Part shown: in pieces, positions 17,134 to 26,444 of the stretch
How the letters are laid out: the number at the start of each line of letters is the position of its first letter
How positions within the stretch are numbered: the first letter of the stretch is position 1
Assembly (NCBI RefSeq): GCF_003253565.1
Contig: NZ_QKUF01000006.1
Location: forward strand, 1 to 64,000
Direction: 5' to 3'
DNA length: 64,000 nucleotides
From: Thermosporothrix hazakensis
GTDB lineage: Bacteria; Chloroflexota; Ktedonobacteria; Ktedonobacterales; Ktedonobacteraceae
Position numbers and translations under genes: made by a program
The notes under the pieces: model-generated
What the model was told of the DNA's origin: nothing
The model's database searches: none
Seen by the model: only the letters and a program-made list of their open reading frames with translations

Positions 17134-18027
17134 TTAAGGACGAATGTGCTCAAAGTAGGAGATGACGAAATCGTGAAAGATACGCATTGCGGTTGTCTGA
17201 TAGCGATCTTGCATCCAGGCCAGACCGATTGTGCGCTGACAGGGAATATCACTGATATGCAGCGGGATCATTGCTGGTTCTGGAATGCCGCGGAGTGCCA
17301 GGGCGGGAATCATTGCGATGCCCAATCCTGCTGCAACGAGACCGCGCACTATAGCAAGTTCATCTCCTTCAAAGGTGATGCGTGGTTGAAAGCCTGCTTG
17401 ACGGCAAAACTGATCGGTCATCTCGCGCAACCCGTGACTTCGCTTCATGGCTATAAAATCCTCCCCTGAAACCTCGTGCAAGCCGACACTCTCTCGATTG
17501 GCAAGTCTGTGATCTGGCGGTACTATCAGCACTATTTCCTCCGTCATGAGTGGCGTCCAGGCAATGTCCGATCTCTCAGGACGCGGTGAGGTGATACACA
17601 TATCGATTTCGCCCTGTTCAAGTTGACCGGCCATGATATGCGCGGCATTCTGGTAGAGCTGGAAACGCACTCCCGGGTGTTCTTTGCGAAAAGCGTGAAG
17701 GAGTTCGGGTAACAGTTGGGCTCCGACCGTGTAAAGTACTGCAACCCCGATCTGCCCTCGTTCGATCCCGGCCAGGTCGGCCACTTCTCGTTGTCCCTTT
17801 TCCAGTTCAGCGAAGGCCTTTTCTACATGTTGCAGGAACGTCTTTCCCAGAATGTTGAGTCGAATGTGTCGTCCCTGGCGATCGAAAAGGGGAGCACCTA
17901 ATTCTTCTTCAAGTCGCGCTATTGCTCGGCTCAGGGATGGTTGTGCAACATAGAGCTCCTGTGCCGCTCGTGTCATGTGTTCCAGACGTGCAACGCTTTG
18001 AAAGTATTTGAGTTGCTGAAAATCCAT
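17134..18027 (-). CDS. LysR-family transcriptional regulator, YnfL-like
   Basis: 297 residues: MDFQQLKYFQSVARLEHMTRAAQELYVAQPSLSRAIARLEEELG is the winged-helix domain with its recognition helix, followed by a periplasmic-binding-like effector domain from about residue 90. The frame is open 66 bases further upstream, but ATG 18027 has aggag nine bases ahead and is the standard LysR start. It is transcribed away from an MFS gene; the pair resembles the LysR/MFS pair ynfL-ynfM known from enterobacteria. The 165-base gap between them is AT-rich and would hold the LysR site. Confidence 0.88.
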   Translation of the reverse strand: MDFQQLKYFQSVARLEHMTRAAQELYVAQPSLSRAIARLEEELGAPLFDRQGRHIRLNILGKTFLQHVEKAFAELEKGQREVADLAGIERGQIGVAVLYTVGAQLLPELLHAFRKEHPGVRFQLYQNAAHIMAGQLEQGEIDMCITSPRPERSDIAWTPLMTEEIVLIVPPDHRLANRESVGLHEVSGEDFIAMKRSHGLREMTDQFCRQAGFQPRITFEGDELAIVRGLVAAGLGIAMIPALALRGIPEPAMIPLHISDIPCQRTIGLAWMQDRYQTTAMRIFHDFVISYFEHIRP

Positions 18028-18192
18028 AGCCGTTCTCCTGAATTGATAGCTGTGAGGTATAGAAATTATAGCAAAATATATATTGAACATCATAAATAGG
18101 AGGGGATACGATACATGATGTGAGTACCTGATATCGCGGCGTTCATGAGAGGGAACGCGTGGAACTTATTCTGTGTTGTGAAGGGAATGTGA

Positions 18193-19431
18193 ATGGAGTA
18201 CATTGAAAAAGGAACTTCGGCTTTTCGACGTGTGAATGTCTGCTTTTTCATTGGTGGACTGGTGACGTTTGCTGTATTGTATTGTACACAGCCGCTGTTA
18301 CCGCGATATACCCAGGAGTTTGGAATTCCACCTGCGACAGCCAGTCTGGCAGTCTCGGTAACGACGGCGATGCTGGCAATTATGCTAACGTTTGCCGCAG
18401 CATTCTCGAATGCTCTTGGTCGAAAGCGAATCATGACTATTTCGCTCTTCGCGGCTGCTGTAGTGACCATTGCCTGTGCATTCAGTCCGAACTTTGCCTA
18501 TCTGCTGTTCTTTCGAGCACTTGCGGGTATTGTGCTTGCTGGTTTGCCTGCGATCGCTATGGCATATCTGGGAGAAGAGATACACCCGCGGCACCTTGGT
18601 TCTGCAATGGGAATCTATATAGGAGGGAATGCGGTTGGAGGGATGTCGGGGCGCATTGTTGTCTCCCTGATTACGGATGTTTCTTCATGGCGTGTGGCGT
18701 TGTTCTGTGTGGGTGTACTGGGTTTGTTATGTGCATGGTGGTTTGTGAAACAACTACCGGAATCGCGGCATTTTGTCGCCAGGCCATTTATTGTGCGCGA
18801 GCATTTCCGCGGTCTAGCAAGCCAGTTGCGCAACCCGAGTGTTCTCTGCCTGTATGGTATTGCGTTCCTTTTGATGGGATGTTTCGTGACGCTGTATAGC
18901 TATCTGGGCTATCAGCTTGAAGAGGCCCCATATCATTTGAGTCAGGGCGCTATCGGCTGGCTGTTCAGCATTTATATCGTTGGTTCGTTCGGGTCGTCGT
19001 GGTTGGGCAGCCTGGCCGATCGCTGGTCAAAACTGGGCGTACTGGTGCTGAGTGTTGCGTTCGTCGGTATTGGAGCGCTTATTACGCTGGAAATGAACCT
19101 CTGGCTGAAACTGCTTGGTGTGGCGATACTGACGTTCGGCTTCTTCGGTGGTCATGCGATCGCAAGTAGTTGGGTGAGTGAACGCGCTGGAAGCGGCAAG
19201 GCATATGCTTCGGCCTTATACCTGTTCTTTTATTATGTTGGTTCCAGCGTTGGTAATACTGGTGGTGGTTTTTTCTGGAGCTCGTTCGGCTGGAATGGTG
19301 TGATCAGCGAGATAGGCCTGTTCGCGCTGGTCTGCCTGATACTGACACTGGTATTGCCCTTTGTGATGAGTGCCCGATCACTGGAACGGCATGCGGCTCC
19401 GGTTGGCCTGCCACGTCCGCGAAACCGATAG
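18193..19431 (+). CDS. MFS transporter, YnfM-like
   Basis: 412 residues, twelve membrane helices. Family features: YCTQPLLPRYTQEFGIPPATASL after helix 1, NALGRKRIM as the loop 2-3 motif A variant, and a central basic loop near residue 195. The YnfM branch of drug/proton antiporters is typically next to a LysR gene, as here (divergent, 165 bases apart), so the LysR protein probably controls it. Exported substrate unknown. A strong terminator follows. Confidence 0.88.
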   Translation: MEYIEKGTSAFRRVNVCFFIGGLVTFAVLYCTQPLLPRYTQEFGIPPATASLAVSVTTAMLAIMLTFAAAFSNALGRKRIMTISLFAAAVVTIACAFSPNFAYLLFFRALAGIVLAGLPAIAMAYLGEEIHPRHLGSAMGIYIGGNAVGGMSGRIVVSLITDVSSWRVALFCVGVLGLLCAWWFVKQLPESRHFVARPFIVREHFRGLASQLRNPSVLCLYGIAFLLMGCFVTLYSYLGYQLEEAPYHLSQGAIGWLFSIYIVGSFGSSWLGSLADRWSKLGVLVLSVAFVGIGALITLEMNLWLKLLGVAILTFGFFGGHAIASSWVSERAGSGKAYASALYLFFYYVGSSVGNTGGGFFWSSFGWNGVISEIGLFALVCLILTLVLPFVMSARSLERHAAPVGLPRPRNR

Positions 19432-19517
19432 CAGAAAGCGTAATCGGGGAAGACGTAGAAGCGCCGTGTGAGGGGGGAATCTCGATCGAGGTTGCAGCGG
19501 AGAGACTCCCGAGGTAG

Positions 19518-19581
19518 AAAAAGAAGCGGTCATTCGTTTCTGCTGTTCCTGGCAAGAACGCGAGGGACCACTTCTTTTTTT
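19518..19581 (+). terminator. terminator after MFS gene
   Basis: AAAAAGAAG-GGTC pairs with GACC-CTTCTTTTT (19566-19579), followed by more T. Confidence 0.7.
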
Positions 19582-19689
19582 CGCGTCGACTTTGCTTGCT
19601 TTTCAGCTCTTGTGTATTGATCTCACTTCTATCAGGTTGACATAGCGTGTCTTTTTATAAGCTCATAGCGGAAGGAGGATGATCTATTC

Positions 19690-19705
19690 CGGTTTCGCGA
19701 AACCA
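19690..19705. repeat. distal parS-like site
   Basis: CGGTTTCGCGAAACCA, one end-base from the perfect consensus, 16 bases from the end of the zinc-ribbon gene and 6.4 kb from parA. Confidence 0.65.
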
Positions 19706-19721
19706 TTCCAGTCTTTCGATG

Positions 19722-20648
19722 TTATTGTGTGGTTTTGACGGCAAAGTAGCTTCTCTGGGCGAGTTTTCCGTTCCAGTATACTTCGACCTGTCCGGATAGC
19801 GGTGTATCGAAGATGAGCGGGAGCACGATATTCTGTCGATCTCCGTCTTTTGTGGTTTTTGTCTGGCGAGTCTCTTCGTTAAAGATCTCTCCATCTGTGT
19901 ACACTTTGATGGTGATGGTTGCAGGGTTTTTGTCCAGTTTAATTCCTGTAACGAAGTAGAACTTGGTTCCAGGGGCAAAGGTATCGCCGACAACGCCGGG
20001 GTTGCCGTTTTCGGTGGTTGTTGAGGCAAAGACGGCAAGGTCGACCATGTTCGCTGCTGGTCCTGGCTCACGCTTTTTAGGATCAGGAATATTTTTCTGT
20101 GCTGATGCTGGCTGAATTGGTGGAGGCGAAGAGATGCCAATGAAGCGCTGAATGTTATCCAGCATGCCGCTGACCTTTGCATAGTAGCCTGCACCACCAC
20201 ACAGAAGCAGCGTGACGATCAGCATGCTAAGGAACCCGCTGATAATGCGACGTCGGGGAATAACCGGGCGCGGCTTCGTATACATCTGAGGAATGTAGAC
20301 AGATCCCTCTTCCTCTGGCAGCGCCGGTAATATCTCTTCGACGCGCTGTACCGGTACCATCGATACAGGACCACCATTCGCCACCGCGATTGGAAGTTGT
20401 GAAGGAGCCTGAGGTTGCTCCGGCTCAACACTCCAATAACTTTGTGCGTTTGGCGCTGGCTGTGCATTCCAGGAACCGGGTTGTGCAGTTGCTGCTGGCT
20501 GTTGCGAAAAAGCGAAATTGTTCGATGCATTGCCTGCGTTCCATTGGCTTGCCTGATTATTTCCATATGCCATTGAAGAGGCGCCACAGTGTGGGCAGAT
20601 AACCTCATGTGTTTCTTTAGGGAAATTGCAGTTCGGACAGATCATCAA
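19722..20648 (-). CDS. membrane-anchored zinc-ribbon protein
   Basis: 308 residues. The N-terminus MMICPNCNFPKETHEVICPHCG is a zinc ribbon with two CxxC knuckles (C4, C7, C18, C21). A long Q/A/P/N-rich linker follows to about residue 130, then a basic stop-transfer and one membrane helix (about 136-155), then an extracytoplasmic beta-rich domain of ~130 residues containing GDTFAPGTKFYFVTGIKLDKNP and SGQVEVYWNGKLAQRSYF. The topology is cytoplasmic ribbon, external domain. Proteins of this layout are common in Ktedonobacteria-like genomes; no function is known to me. Confidence 0.7.
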   Translation of the reverse strand: MMICPNCNFPKETHEVICPHCGASSMAYGNNQASQWNAGNASNNFAFSQQPAATAQPGSWNAQPAPNAQSYWSVEPEQPQAPSQLPIAVANGGPVSMVPVQRVEEILPALPEEEGSVYIPQMYTKPRPVIPRRRIISGFLSMLIVTLLLCGGAGYYAKVSGMLDNIQRFIGISSPPPIQPASAQKNIPDPKKREPGPAANMVDLAVFASTTTENGNPGVVGDTFAPGTKFYFVTGIKLDKNPATITIKVYTDGEIFNEETRQTKTTKDGDRQNIVLPLIFDTPLSGQVEVYWNGKLAQRSYFAVKTTQ

Positions 20649-20810
20649 CCTTTTACCTCATAAGCAGATAACATCTCTATTTGTTACAATCAACAGTATC
20701 ACTGTAGAGAGGAAGTAGCAAATAGAGTGTCCTTCTTTAGACCATAATGGCTAGAACTTCCTTTCTATCCCCATAGAAACAGGTATACAAGCAATGTGCT
20801 GCAAGAAGCA

Positions 20811-21932
20811 TCAGGAATGAAAGGTGACCTCTACTGTTGTGCAATCCCGATAAGGAGCAAGCTGGCTGGCTTCGGCTTCAATCTCTGCCTGTGTCTCAAG
20901 GGAAAGCACCCAGAGTGGTTCGACGGTAACAAGCAGACGTTTTCCCTTCTTCTGACCGCGCCATGTCGCAACAATTTCGCCGTCGGCTAACACAACCCCG
21001 GGATTGCCAAGCGCTTTCCAGATTCGTTTCTGGTGAGCGAGCTCAGGAACTAATGTTGAGCGATCGGGCTGGTCAAGATAGATATCATAAGCAGGCAACA
21101 GGCGAACCCCTTCGGGTTGTGTCGGGTGCTCAAAAGCGGCTCTATCGTCAGCATGCAGCCAGGTGCGGCGCCCATCTAGAGCAACTTCAATAAGTTGCTC
21201 TGCCAGACGTTGAAATGATGCCTCCGCGTCAGCAACGGAGATACCAACCCAGCGGGCAAACTCGCTGCTTGTTGACGGACCAAAGGCACGCAGGTATCGA
21301 CGAAGGAGTTCCTGGCGTGCAGCTACACGATCTCGCTCTGTGTCTGGTTCAAGGTGCTGAAAGGCCATGCTCCGACCTGCCCGGGGGGCGATAACATAAG
21401 CTCCATTGACGCCAGCCAGACGAAAGAGCGTTTCGTTCACATGAAAGGCGTTGCAGGGCCGACACCAGGGCGAAAGCGTTTCAGGAATGCGGCGCGTGAT
21501 CGCCTGACTGAGCGCTGCTTTTGAGAGAGTTTCCGTTCCAAGAGCCTCTATAGCTGCCTGAGTCGCCATTTCAAGTGCCGCTGTCGCCGGTATTCTGGCT
21601 TCCTGAAGCGCTGGTGCAAGGCTTACAAGCTGTGTGAGCAATGAAGCGTCGTCTGCCGGGAGCGCGCCCAGCGTAAAGATGAGCATATCTTGCGCTGGCA
21701 CAATGAAGGGTGAGCTGCGCACGCTGTACACTTCAAGGAGCCCATGCTGAAGAGCATCTGGCGAAAACGCTTCAAGACGCGCATGGAAGGCTAAGAGCGC
21801 CGAGCCCGGTGGCGTGTTGCGAATGCCACACACTGCCGCGACATCGAGCAAGCTATCTACCGGTTTCCGTTGCAAGAGATTCTGGCTGCTCAAGCGAAAT
21901 GCGAGTGCCTGTGTACGTGTTGCCTGGATCAT
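20811..21932 (-). CDS. winged-helix DNA-binding protein, AlkZ/YcaQ-like
   Basis: 373 residues belonging to the AlkZ/YcaQ (HTH_42) superfamily, which includes DNA glycosylases that unhook interstrand crosslinks. Three winged-helix subdomains can be traced, with RLLPAYDIYLDQPDRSTLVP and GNPGVVLADGEIVATWRGQKKGKRLLVTVEPL being the C-terminal family signatures. The catalytic QxQ motif of AlkZ is replaced by RNTPPGSA (near residue 38), so glycosylase activity in the known way is doubtful and it may bind DNA or have a different chemistry. It stands alone on the minus strand. Confidence 0.7.
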   Translation of the reverse strand: MIQATRTQALAFRLSSQNLLQRKPVDSLLDVAAVCGIRNTPPGSALLAFHARLEAFSPDALQHGLLEVYSVRSSPFIVPAQDMLIFTLGALPADDASLLTQLVSLAPALQEARIPATAALEMATQAAIEALGTETLSKAALSQAITRRIPETLSPWCRPCNAFHVNETLFRLAGVNGAYVIAPRAGRSMAFQHLEPDTERDRVAARQELLRRYLRAFGPSTSSEFARWVGISVADAEASFQRLAEQLIEVALDGRRTWLHADDRAAFEHPTQPEGVRLLPAYDIYLDQPDRSTLVPELAHQKRIWKALGNPGVVLADGEIVATWRGQKKGKRLLVTVEPLWVLSLETQAEIEAEASQLAPYRDCTTVEVTFHS

Positions 21933-22031
21933 CGTTTAACACCGTCTTTCCCTGTTAGAGAAGCTATTTTCTACACAGAATACCACCCAATCCGGTCAAA
22001 AGCCGTCCTGATCCTGGCTTATTTGAAGGCG

Positions 22032-22454
22032 TCAATCCGCTACCATGCCTTCAATGGCTGTTTCCGTATCTCCGGTAAAGAGCAGGAAGTAATTGGTTTC
22101 ATCGCGCACCGATGTTGCCAGCACATACCAGTGATCCTCTTCGGTTATATGGGTTGCGTCGGTACACTCGTTGGTGCGCTTAAAACAGACCCGCACATGA
22201 AAAGGATGAGCAAATTTCGAGAGCTTGAGATTAATGTCTTTGCAATAGGGAGAGGTGTTTAGCCACTTTTCCGCGTTATCTGGATACGCAAAAACAATTG
22301 CCGCGTTATGGCTGAATGTCTCCGCTTGACCGTAGCAATCGGCGGCAGGCCGAGCTTCCCGCGCTGAGGTAGAAGAGACAGGCAAGAAGAGAAACATGCA
22401 ACAGAGGAGTATGCTGATCAGGATACCACGAACCACACGTACATTGCACTGCAT
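22032..22454 (-). CDS. small secreted protein, unknown
   Basis: 140 residues with a clear signal peptide (VVRGILISILLCCMFLFLPVSSTSA, cut probable after residue 31). The mature part of ~110 residues contains four cysteines that could form two disulfides (DCYGQ, PYCKD, VCFKRTNEC). Strong Shine-Dalgarno (aaaggagtggagga) before ATG 22454. Not recognised. AT-richer gap upstream with no other gene. Confidence 0.65.
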   Translation of the reverse strand: MQCNVRVVRGILISILLCCMFLFLPVSSTSAREARPAADCYGQAETFSHNAAIVFAYPDNAEKWLNTSPYCKDINLKLSKFAHPFHVRVCFKRTNECTDATHITEEDHWYVLATSVRDETNYFLLFTGDTETAIEGMVAD

Positions 22455-22638
22455 TGTCTATCCTCCACTCCTTTTCACGAATCACCTGAAGACCATTTTC
22501 AGTCTGCTGTATCTGCAATATTCATCATTATAATAGCATAAATATGCAACTGCATCACCAGGAATAGCCCGAAAGTTTCTCACCAGTTTTGAAACGATGC
22601 TCCTGTGCTGCCACTTTTCTATCAAAAGGCTGGTACGG

Positions 22639-23088
22639 TTACGCGAGCCCTTGCAGCCTGCGGGCGAAGATCTCACAGTACGCTTGCAGGGCCTCGATAG
22701 GAAGCGCCTCTGCTCTATCGACTTGCTGTTGCATAAACAGGTGTGGACCTCGGAGCTCTTCCGGAAGATCGCGCGGACGAGCGAGCATATGAAAGTGGAC
22801 ATGCGCGAATCCCTTTTTCTCGCCAAAACATACGAGGTACTCTTTTTGTATGGAACTATCCTGGCCCATAGCATGTGCAAGTGTATATTGGATGTCTGCC
22901 AACTCATGGAACTCTTCTCGGGTTAGCTCGTGAAGCGCTTCGACATGGCGAAAGGGCAGGATAACAAACCAGCCGAGGCTTGCACAGGGATAGCCATGCT
23001 CGACTTGCCAGCAGGTACCGCGATACACGGGAGGAACCGGCGTGATAGGCCGTTCGCCACTCAAATTCAGGCAGGTAAGACATTCCAT
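22639..23088 (-). CDS. HIT-family hydrolase/transferase
   Basis: 149 residues with the histidine triad HVHFHML (about residue 105) and the preceding GWFVILPFRHVEAL strand pair. HIT proteins hydrolyse nucleoside phosphoramidates or dinucleotides, the middle histidine being the nucleophile. An N-terminal CLTC pair (C3, C6) could bind zinc, as in several HIT proteins. Starts at ATG 23088. Single gene, divergent from the methyltransferase. Confidence 0.88.
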   Translation of the reverse strand: MECLTCLNLSGERPITPVPPVYRGTCWQVEHGYPCASLGWFVILPFRHVEALHELTREEFHELADIQYTLAHAMGQDSSIQKEYLVCFGEKKGFAHVHFHMLARPRDLPEELRGPHLFMQQQVDRAEALPIEALQAYCEIFARRLQGLA

Positions 23089-23243
23089 ACACTTTTCATC
23101 TTTCCTTGAAGCTTTTTTCTGAGTATACTATGCTGAACAGCAAAAAGGAAGGCTTGTCTTAAAGAGCGTACCTTTTGTATTACCATCTTTTCCGCGAAAA
23201 GTGAGTGAACAGGTAACAAATGCCAGTATAAGGAGAAAATGAT

Positions 23244-23963
23244 ATGGAGAATGCAGCATATAACGAAATCGTCACATGGTATGATCAATATATACAGGAA
23301 AATCCGTTCTATTCTGATATGCTTCTTCCATCATTGCTGGAATGTACCGGTGATGTGCAGGGACAGCATGTTTGTGATCTAGCTTGCGGGCAGGGCTGGT
23401 TTGCCCGAATGCTGGCGAACAGGGGCGCTCGGGTTACAGGGATCGATTATGCTGAGGGCCAGCTTGCTCGGGCACGAGAGTATAAAGAGCCTGAGGGCAT
23501 TGTATATCTACACGATGACGCTCAGGAAGCTCGTTCACTGCCGGATCATACCTTTGATGGATGCGTCTGCATTCTGGCTCTGATGGATATCCCTGACCAT
23601 CGGGCAGTCTTTCACACGGCGCGGCGCGTGCTCAAAGCCGGTGGCTGGCTGGTTTTTGCGATTATGCATCCCTGTTTTGAGGCTCCTGAGGCAGGCTGGA
23701 TAGCAAACGAGCAGGGAAAGCCAGCCCGTGTGATCAGCCGCTATACCCGAGAAGGGTTCTGGAAATCGACTTCAGGCGGCGTGAGAAGCCGTGTGGGAGC
23801 CTACCACCGCACACTGAGCTCATATACGAACGCGTTAATTGATGCGCGGTTTGCGCTTACCCGAATGCTTGAACCGCGTGCCGGTGACAGGCGCCTGAAA
23901 CAGGTACCCGGCAATCAGGAAATTCCCTCGCTGTTGATTGTACGTGCAGTCGCGATGGAATAA
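23244..23963 (+). CDS. class I SAM-dependent methyltransferase
   Basis: 239 residues. Motif I VCDLACGQGWFARMLA, acidic strand-2 end VTGIDYAEGQL, motif IV-like FDGCVCILALMDIPD and post-motif RVLKAGGWLVFAIMHPCFEAP. The HPCF stretch and the following Y-rich insertion (RYTREGFW, AYHRTLSSY) match a common Chloroflexi/Firmicutes group of small-molecule methyltransferases of unknown substrate. aggag precedes the ATG by about eight bases. Confidence 0.85.
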   Translation: MENAAYNEIVTWYDQYIQENPFYSDMLLPSLLECTGDVQGQHVCDLACGQGWFARMLANRGARVTGIDYAEGQLARAREYKEPEGIVYLHDDAQEARSLPDHTFDGCVCILALMDIPDHRAVFHTARRVLKAGGWLVFAIMHPCFEAPEAGWIANEQGKPARVISRYTREGFWKSTSGGVRSRVGAYHRTLSSYTNALIDARFALTRMLEPRAGDRRLKQVPGNQEIPSLLIVRAVAME

Positions 23964-24567
23964 TTGCTGAAATACTGAAGAATGGATTACCTCTTCATGA
24001 GTGAGGTATTCATCAGGCACTGATTAGGCTTCCTGGGCGGTGCGAGACTCTCCCTATATAGTGGCTATCCGGATATCGTGCCATGCTCGGAACAGCATTT
24101 CGCGAAGCTCCCCTTCTTGATGGAAGCCCGGGCGCTTGGGGGGCTGGCTGACTTGCGTATTGAAAGGGAAAACGCCCGGAGAGACACGATGCAAGCCAGG
24201 CCTTTGCAACACATGGGCTAAGAGCGCCCGTTGCGCCTTACGAACGTATCCATTTCCTCAACAATCCTCTCTCGAAGAGAGAATAATGCACTCCGTTTTT
24301 CTATTCCACTAATCATAGAGACTAATGCTGACATGTCAATAAATTGACGAACTGCATTTCTACAGAGAAAAACATGTAGAAAAAGAAGAAGTCGCGATAT
24401 CGGCTTTCTCTCTTTATCGAAATGAGTCAGAAGCGATGCAAAATCGGGAAATTGGCAGTAGCTGGCAGCGCTTTTGCTGGAAATGGCAGTGTGCCGGGCC
24501 GTATGATCAGAGCAACGCGGACCCTTTGAGGGGTCTTGCAACAGCCAAAAGCAAGAAAGGACTTCGA
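23964..24567. other. 600-bp gap without a convincing gene
   Basis: Holds a GTCAAT-AA-ATTGAC inverted repeat (24335-24348) and a small GACCC/GGGTC hairpin near 24520. A minus-strand open frame of about 39 codons around 24218-24334 lacks a ribosome-binding site. I see no RNA gene. Confidence 0.4.
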
Positions 24568-25086
24568 ATGATGAAAGCAATAACACTTCTGCGCGAACAG
24601 GTACAACAGGCACATGATTTTCTTGAGGCAACAATGACCGATGTAACGAGTGAGCAGGCGCATTGGACACCTCCCGGAACCGCGAACCCGCTTGCCGCGA
24701 CATATGTCCATGCGATCGTGAGCGAAGATGTGGCGATTCAGATGGCGCTGCGCGGTGAGGCCCCGCTATATGCCAGTGCGTGGGAAGGAAAAACGGGTAT
24801 CAGCGAGATACAACCGCTTTCTACAGCAGAATGGGCGCGTCGAGTGAAGGTCGATCTTCCCGCTTTGAGGGCCTATGCACAGGCCGTTCATGCTGCGACT
24901 GATGCCTATCTGGCCTCATTGCTTGAGCCAGAATTGGAACGCGTGGTTGATCTTTCCAGCTTTGGTCTGGGTCAAATGACGGTGGTCTCTATTCTCAATC
25001 GACTGGTTCTCGGCCATATCGATAATATGTGTGGTGAAATTTCAGTCTTGAAGGGGCTGCAAGGTGGCCGCGGCTATCCTATGTAG
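24568..25086 (+). CDS. DinB-family protein
   Basis: About 172 residues, four-helix DinB/YfiT-like fold. Markers are LREQVQQAHDFLEATMTDVT and TYVHAIVSEDVAIQMAL, where the histidine is a usual metal ligand, and a second histidine in RLVLGHIDNMCGEISVLKGLQG. DinB-like proteins include metal-dependent thiol transferases (bacillithiol or mycothiol). The long frame begins at 24436 but ATG 24568 has aaagga seven bases ahead. Convergent with the ATP-grasp gene through a shared terminator. Confidence 0.75.
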   Translation: MMKAITLLREQVQQAHDFLEATMTDVTSEQAHWTPPGTANPLAATYVHAIVSEDVAIQMALRGEAPLYASAWEGKTGISEIQPLSTAEWARRVKVDLPALRAYAQAVHAATDAYLASLLEPELERVVDLSSFGLGQMTVVSILNRLVLGHIDNMCGEISVLKGLQGGRGYPM

Positions 25087-25095
25087 GACAAAAAA

Positions 25096-25126
25096 TGGGA
25101 CTGCACGCTTGTCCGTCGCAGTCCCA
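25096..25126. terminator. bidirectional terminator
   Basis: TGGGACTGC and GCAGTCCCA form a perfect nine-base stem; the minus-strand side ends in six T. Confidence 0.8.
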
Positions 25127-25131
25127 TACTT

Positions 25132-26439
25132 CTATTTCTGCACTGGCTGATCCGGATAGCAAACAGGCAGGAAATATGAGAAGTCGTCAAAGATCAGCTT
25201 ACGCGCTGCCCGTACACCTACTGCCGAGGGCTCTCCGGCGACAACGAAGCAGTTATGCACAAGGTTGACTTCGGTGCGCCCGTCTTCTGTCTGGATTGTG
25301 GTTGTAGGCGGCTCCGTATACTGTTGATACACCATGACCTGATCACTGTAAAAATTCAGGTCACTCTGCTCAACCACTTCACCGCGATGACACACGGTGA
25401 TCGAGATACCTTCACGCCCGTATACAGGCTTGATGACGTGCCTTCCCTGAATGAATGGCTGTCCCTGGGCATCGTGTGGCGCGAGATATGTTGGAAGAAG
25501 ATACTGCTCAATCCATCTGTGCTCTTCATGCGTGAAAAGATCGCTTTGCGCAAGATGCAGGGCCCAGAGGACCGCGACCAGTGCTTTGTTCTGTAGCACA
25601 AAAGCGGTCGGCGGATTGATAATGGCGAGCTGCCGCCTGCGAACCAGTTCCAACAATGCCAGCCCGATCGGTGTCCCGTCGGATGACTCATCCTTGATCA
25701 GGTATTCAGTTGGATAGAGCTTGTAGAGCACGTCAACGCGTTTTCCCTCGGCAGTGAGCAGGGCATCATCGGTCACACGAAGCGCCTCAAGGCTCTGATA
25801 GGCGGTTTGATAGGGCAGAGGCCCCCGGCTTTCAAGCAGGTGCCGGTAAAACTCGGTTGTGCCACGCTCTTCCTTGTCTGTTGACGAACTGAAAATGATC
25901 GTCGCCTGTTCCGGGCGCTGCTTAAGCCAGCGGAGAGCCCCTTCAATGCTGGACTGAATTGCCTGTGCCAGTTGCGTTTCACAATGTACATTGGGATCGC
26001 GTAGCCCAAAATCAGTACATACCTGACTGTTCATATGGAAGAGCTCAACCACAACCGTCGGTGTTTCGGCATTAAATTCAAGGAGTTTTGGTCCAGCAGC
26101 CGTCATTAAAAACTCGTAGCGTCCGCACATGACCGCTGGCATTTCTGGAATAACAATATGTGCGTAGGGAATAGCTGCCTCTGGAATACCGATATCTCGT
26201 AATGTCTGATCGTCGGCCTGTTGGAGGACCTGAGCAAGGCGCGTCATCAGACGATAGAGCCGGCTTGCAGCCATGCGGAGCGCCTGAACATGTTCGGGTG
26301 GAAGAACAAGCGCTCCATATAATGCGTACTCTTCCACTTTCAGACCAGGCAGCGTACCCCAGAATTCAGGAAAGCGATTATAGTACGCACGTCGCCATTC
26401 TCGGTATTGACTGGTAAAATCTGCGGAGAGGCTGGTCAC
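25132..26439 (-). CDS. glutathionylspermidine synthase-like ATP-grasp ligase
   Basis: About 436 residues with the GSP-synthase C-terminal-like fold shared by Gsp and the YgiC/YjfC proteins. The markers are RYEFLMTAAGPKLLEFNAETPT, VDVLYKLYPTEYL and KPVYGREGISI, the last being the ATP-grasp lid with its lysine and glycine loop. These enzymes join a carboxylate to an amine using ATP. The amidase half of true Gsp is absent, as in YgiC. I start at GTG 26439, which has ggggg eight bases ahead and leaves five bases to the upstream gene; ATG 26463 would overlap it. The next gene upstream is a small anchored protein, the same order as ygiB-ygiC. Confidence 0.8.
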   Translation of the reverse strand: MTSLSADFTSQYREWRRAYYNRFPEFWGTLPGLKVEEYALYGALVLPPEHVQALRMAASRLYRLMTRLAQVLQQADDQTLRDIGIPEAAIPYAHIVIPEMPAVMCGRYEFLMTAAGPKLLEFNAETPTVVVELFHMNSQVCTDFGLRDPNVHCETQLAQAIQSSIEGALRWLKQRPEQATIIFSSSTDKEERGTTEFYRHLLESRGPLPYQTAYQSLEALRVTDDALLTAEGKRVDVLYKLYPTEYLIKDESSDGTPIGLALLELVRRRQLAIINPPTAFVLQNKALVAVLWALHLAQSDLFTHEEHRWIEQYLLPTYLAPHDAQGQPFIQGRHVIKPVYGREGISITVCHRGEVVEQSDLNFYSDQVMVYQQYTEPPTTTIQTEDGRTEVNLVHNCFVVAGEPSAVGVRAARKLIFDDFSYFLPVCYPDQPVQK

Positions 26440-26444
26440 TACAA

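Noticed and set aside
19416..19428. GTCCGCGAAACCG in the MFS gene as another parS site
   Set aside because: It differs in the TTTCGC arm and lies in coding sequence with a simple codon explanation.
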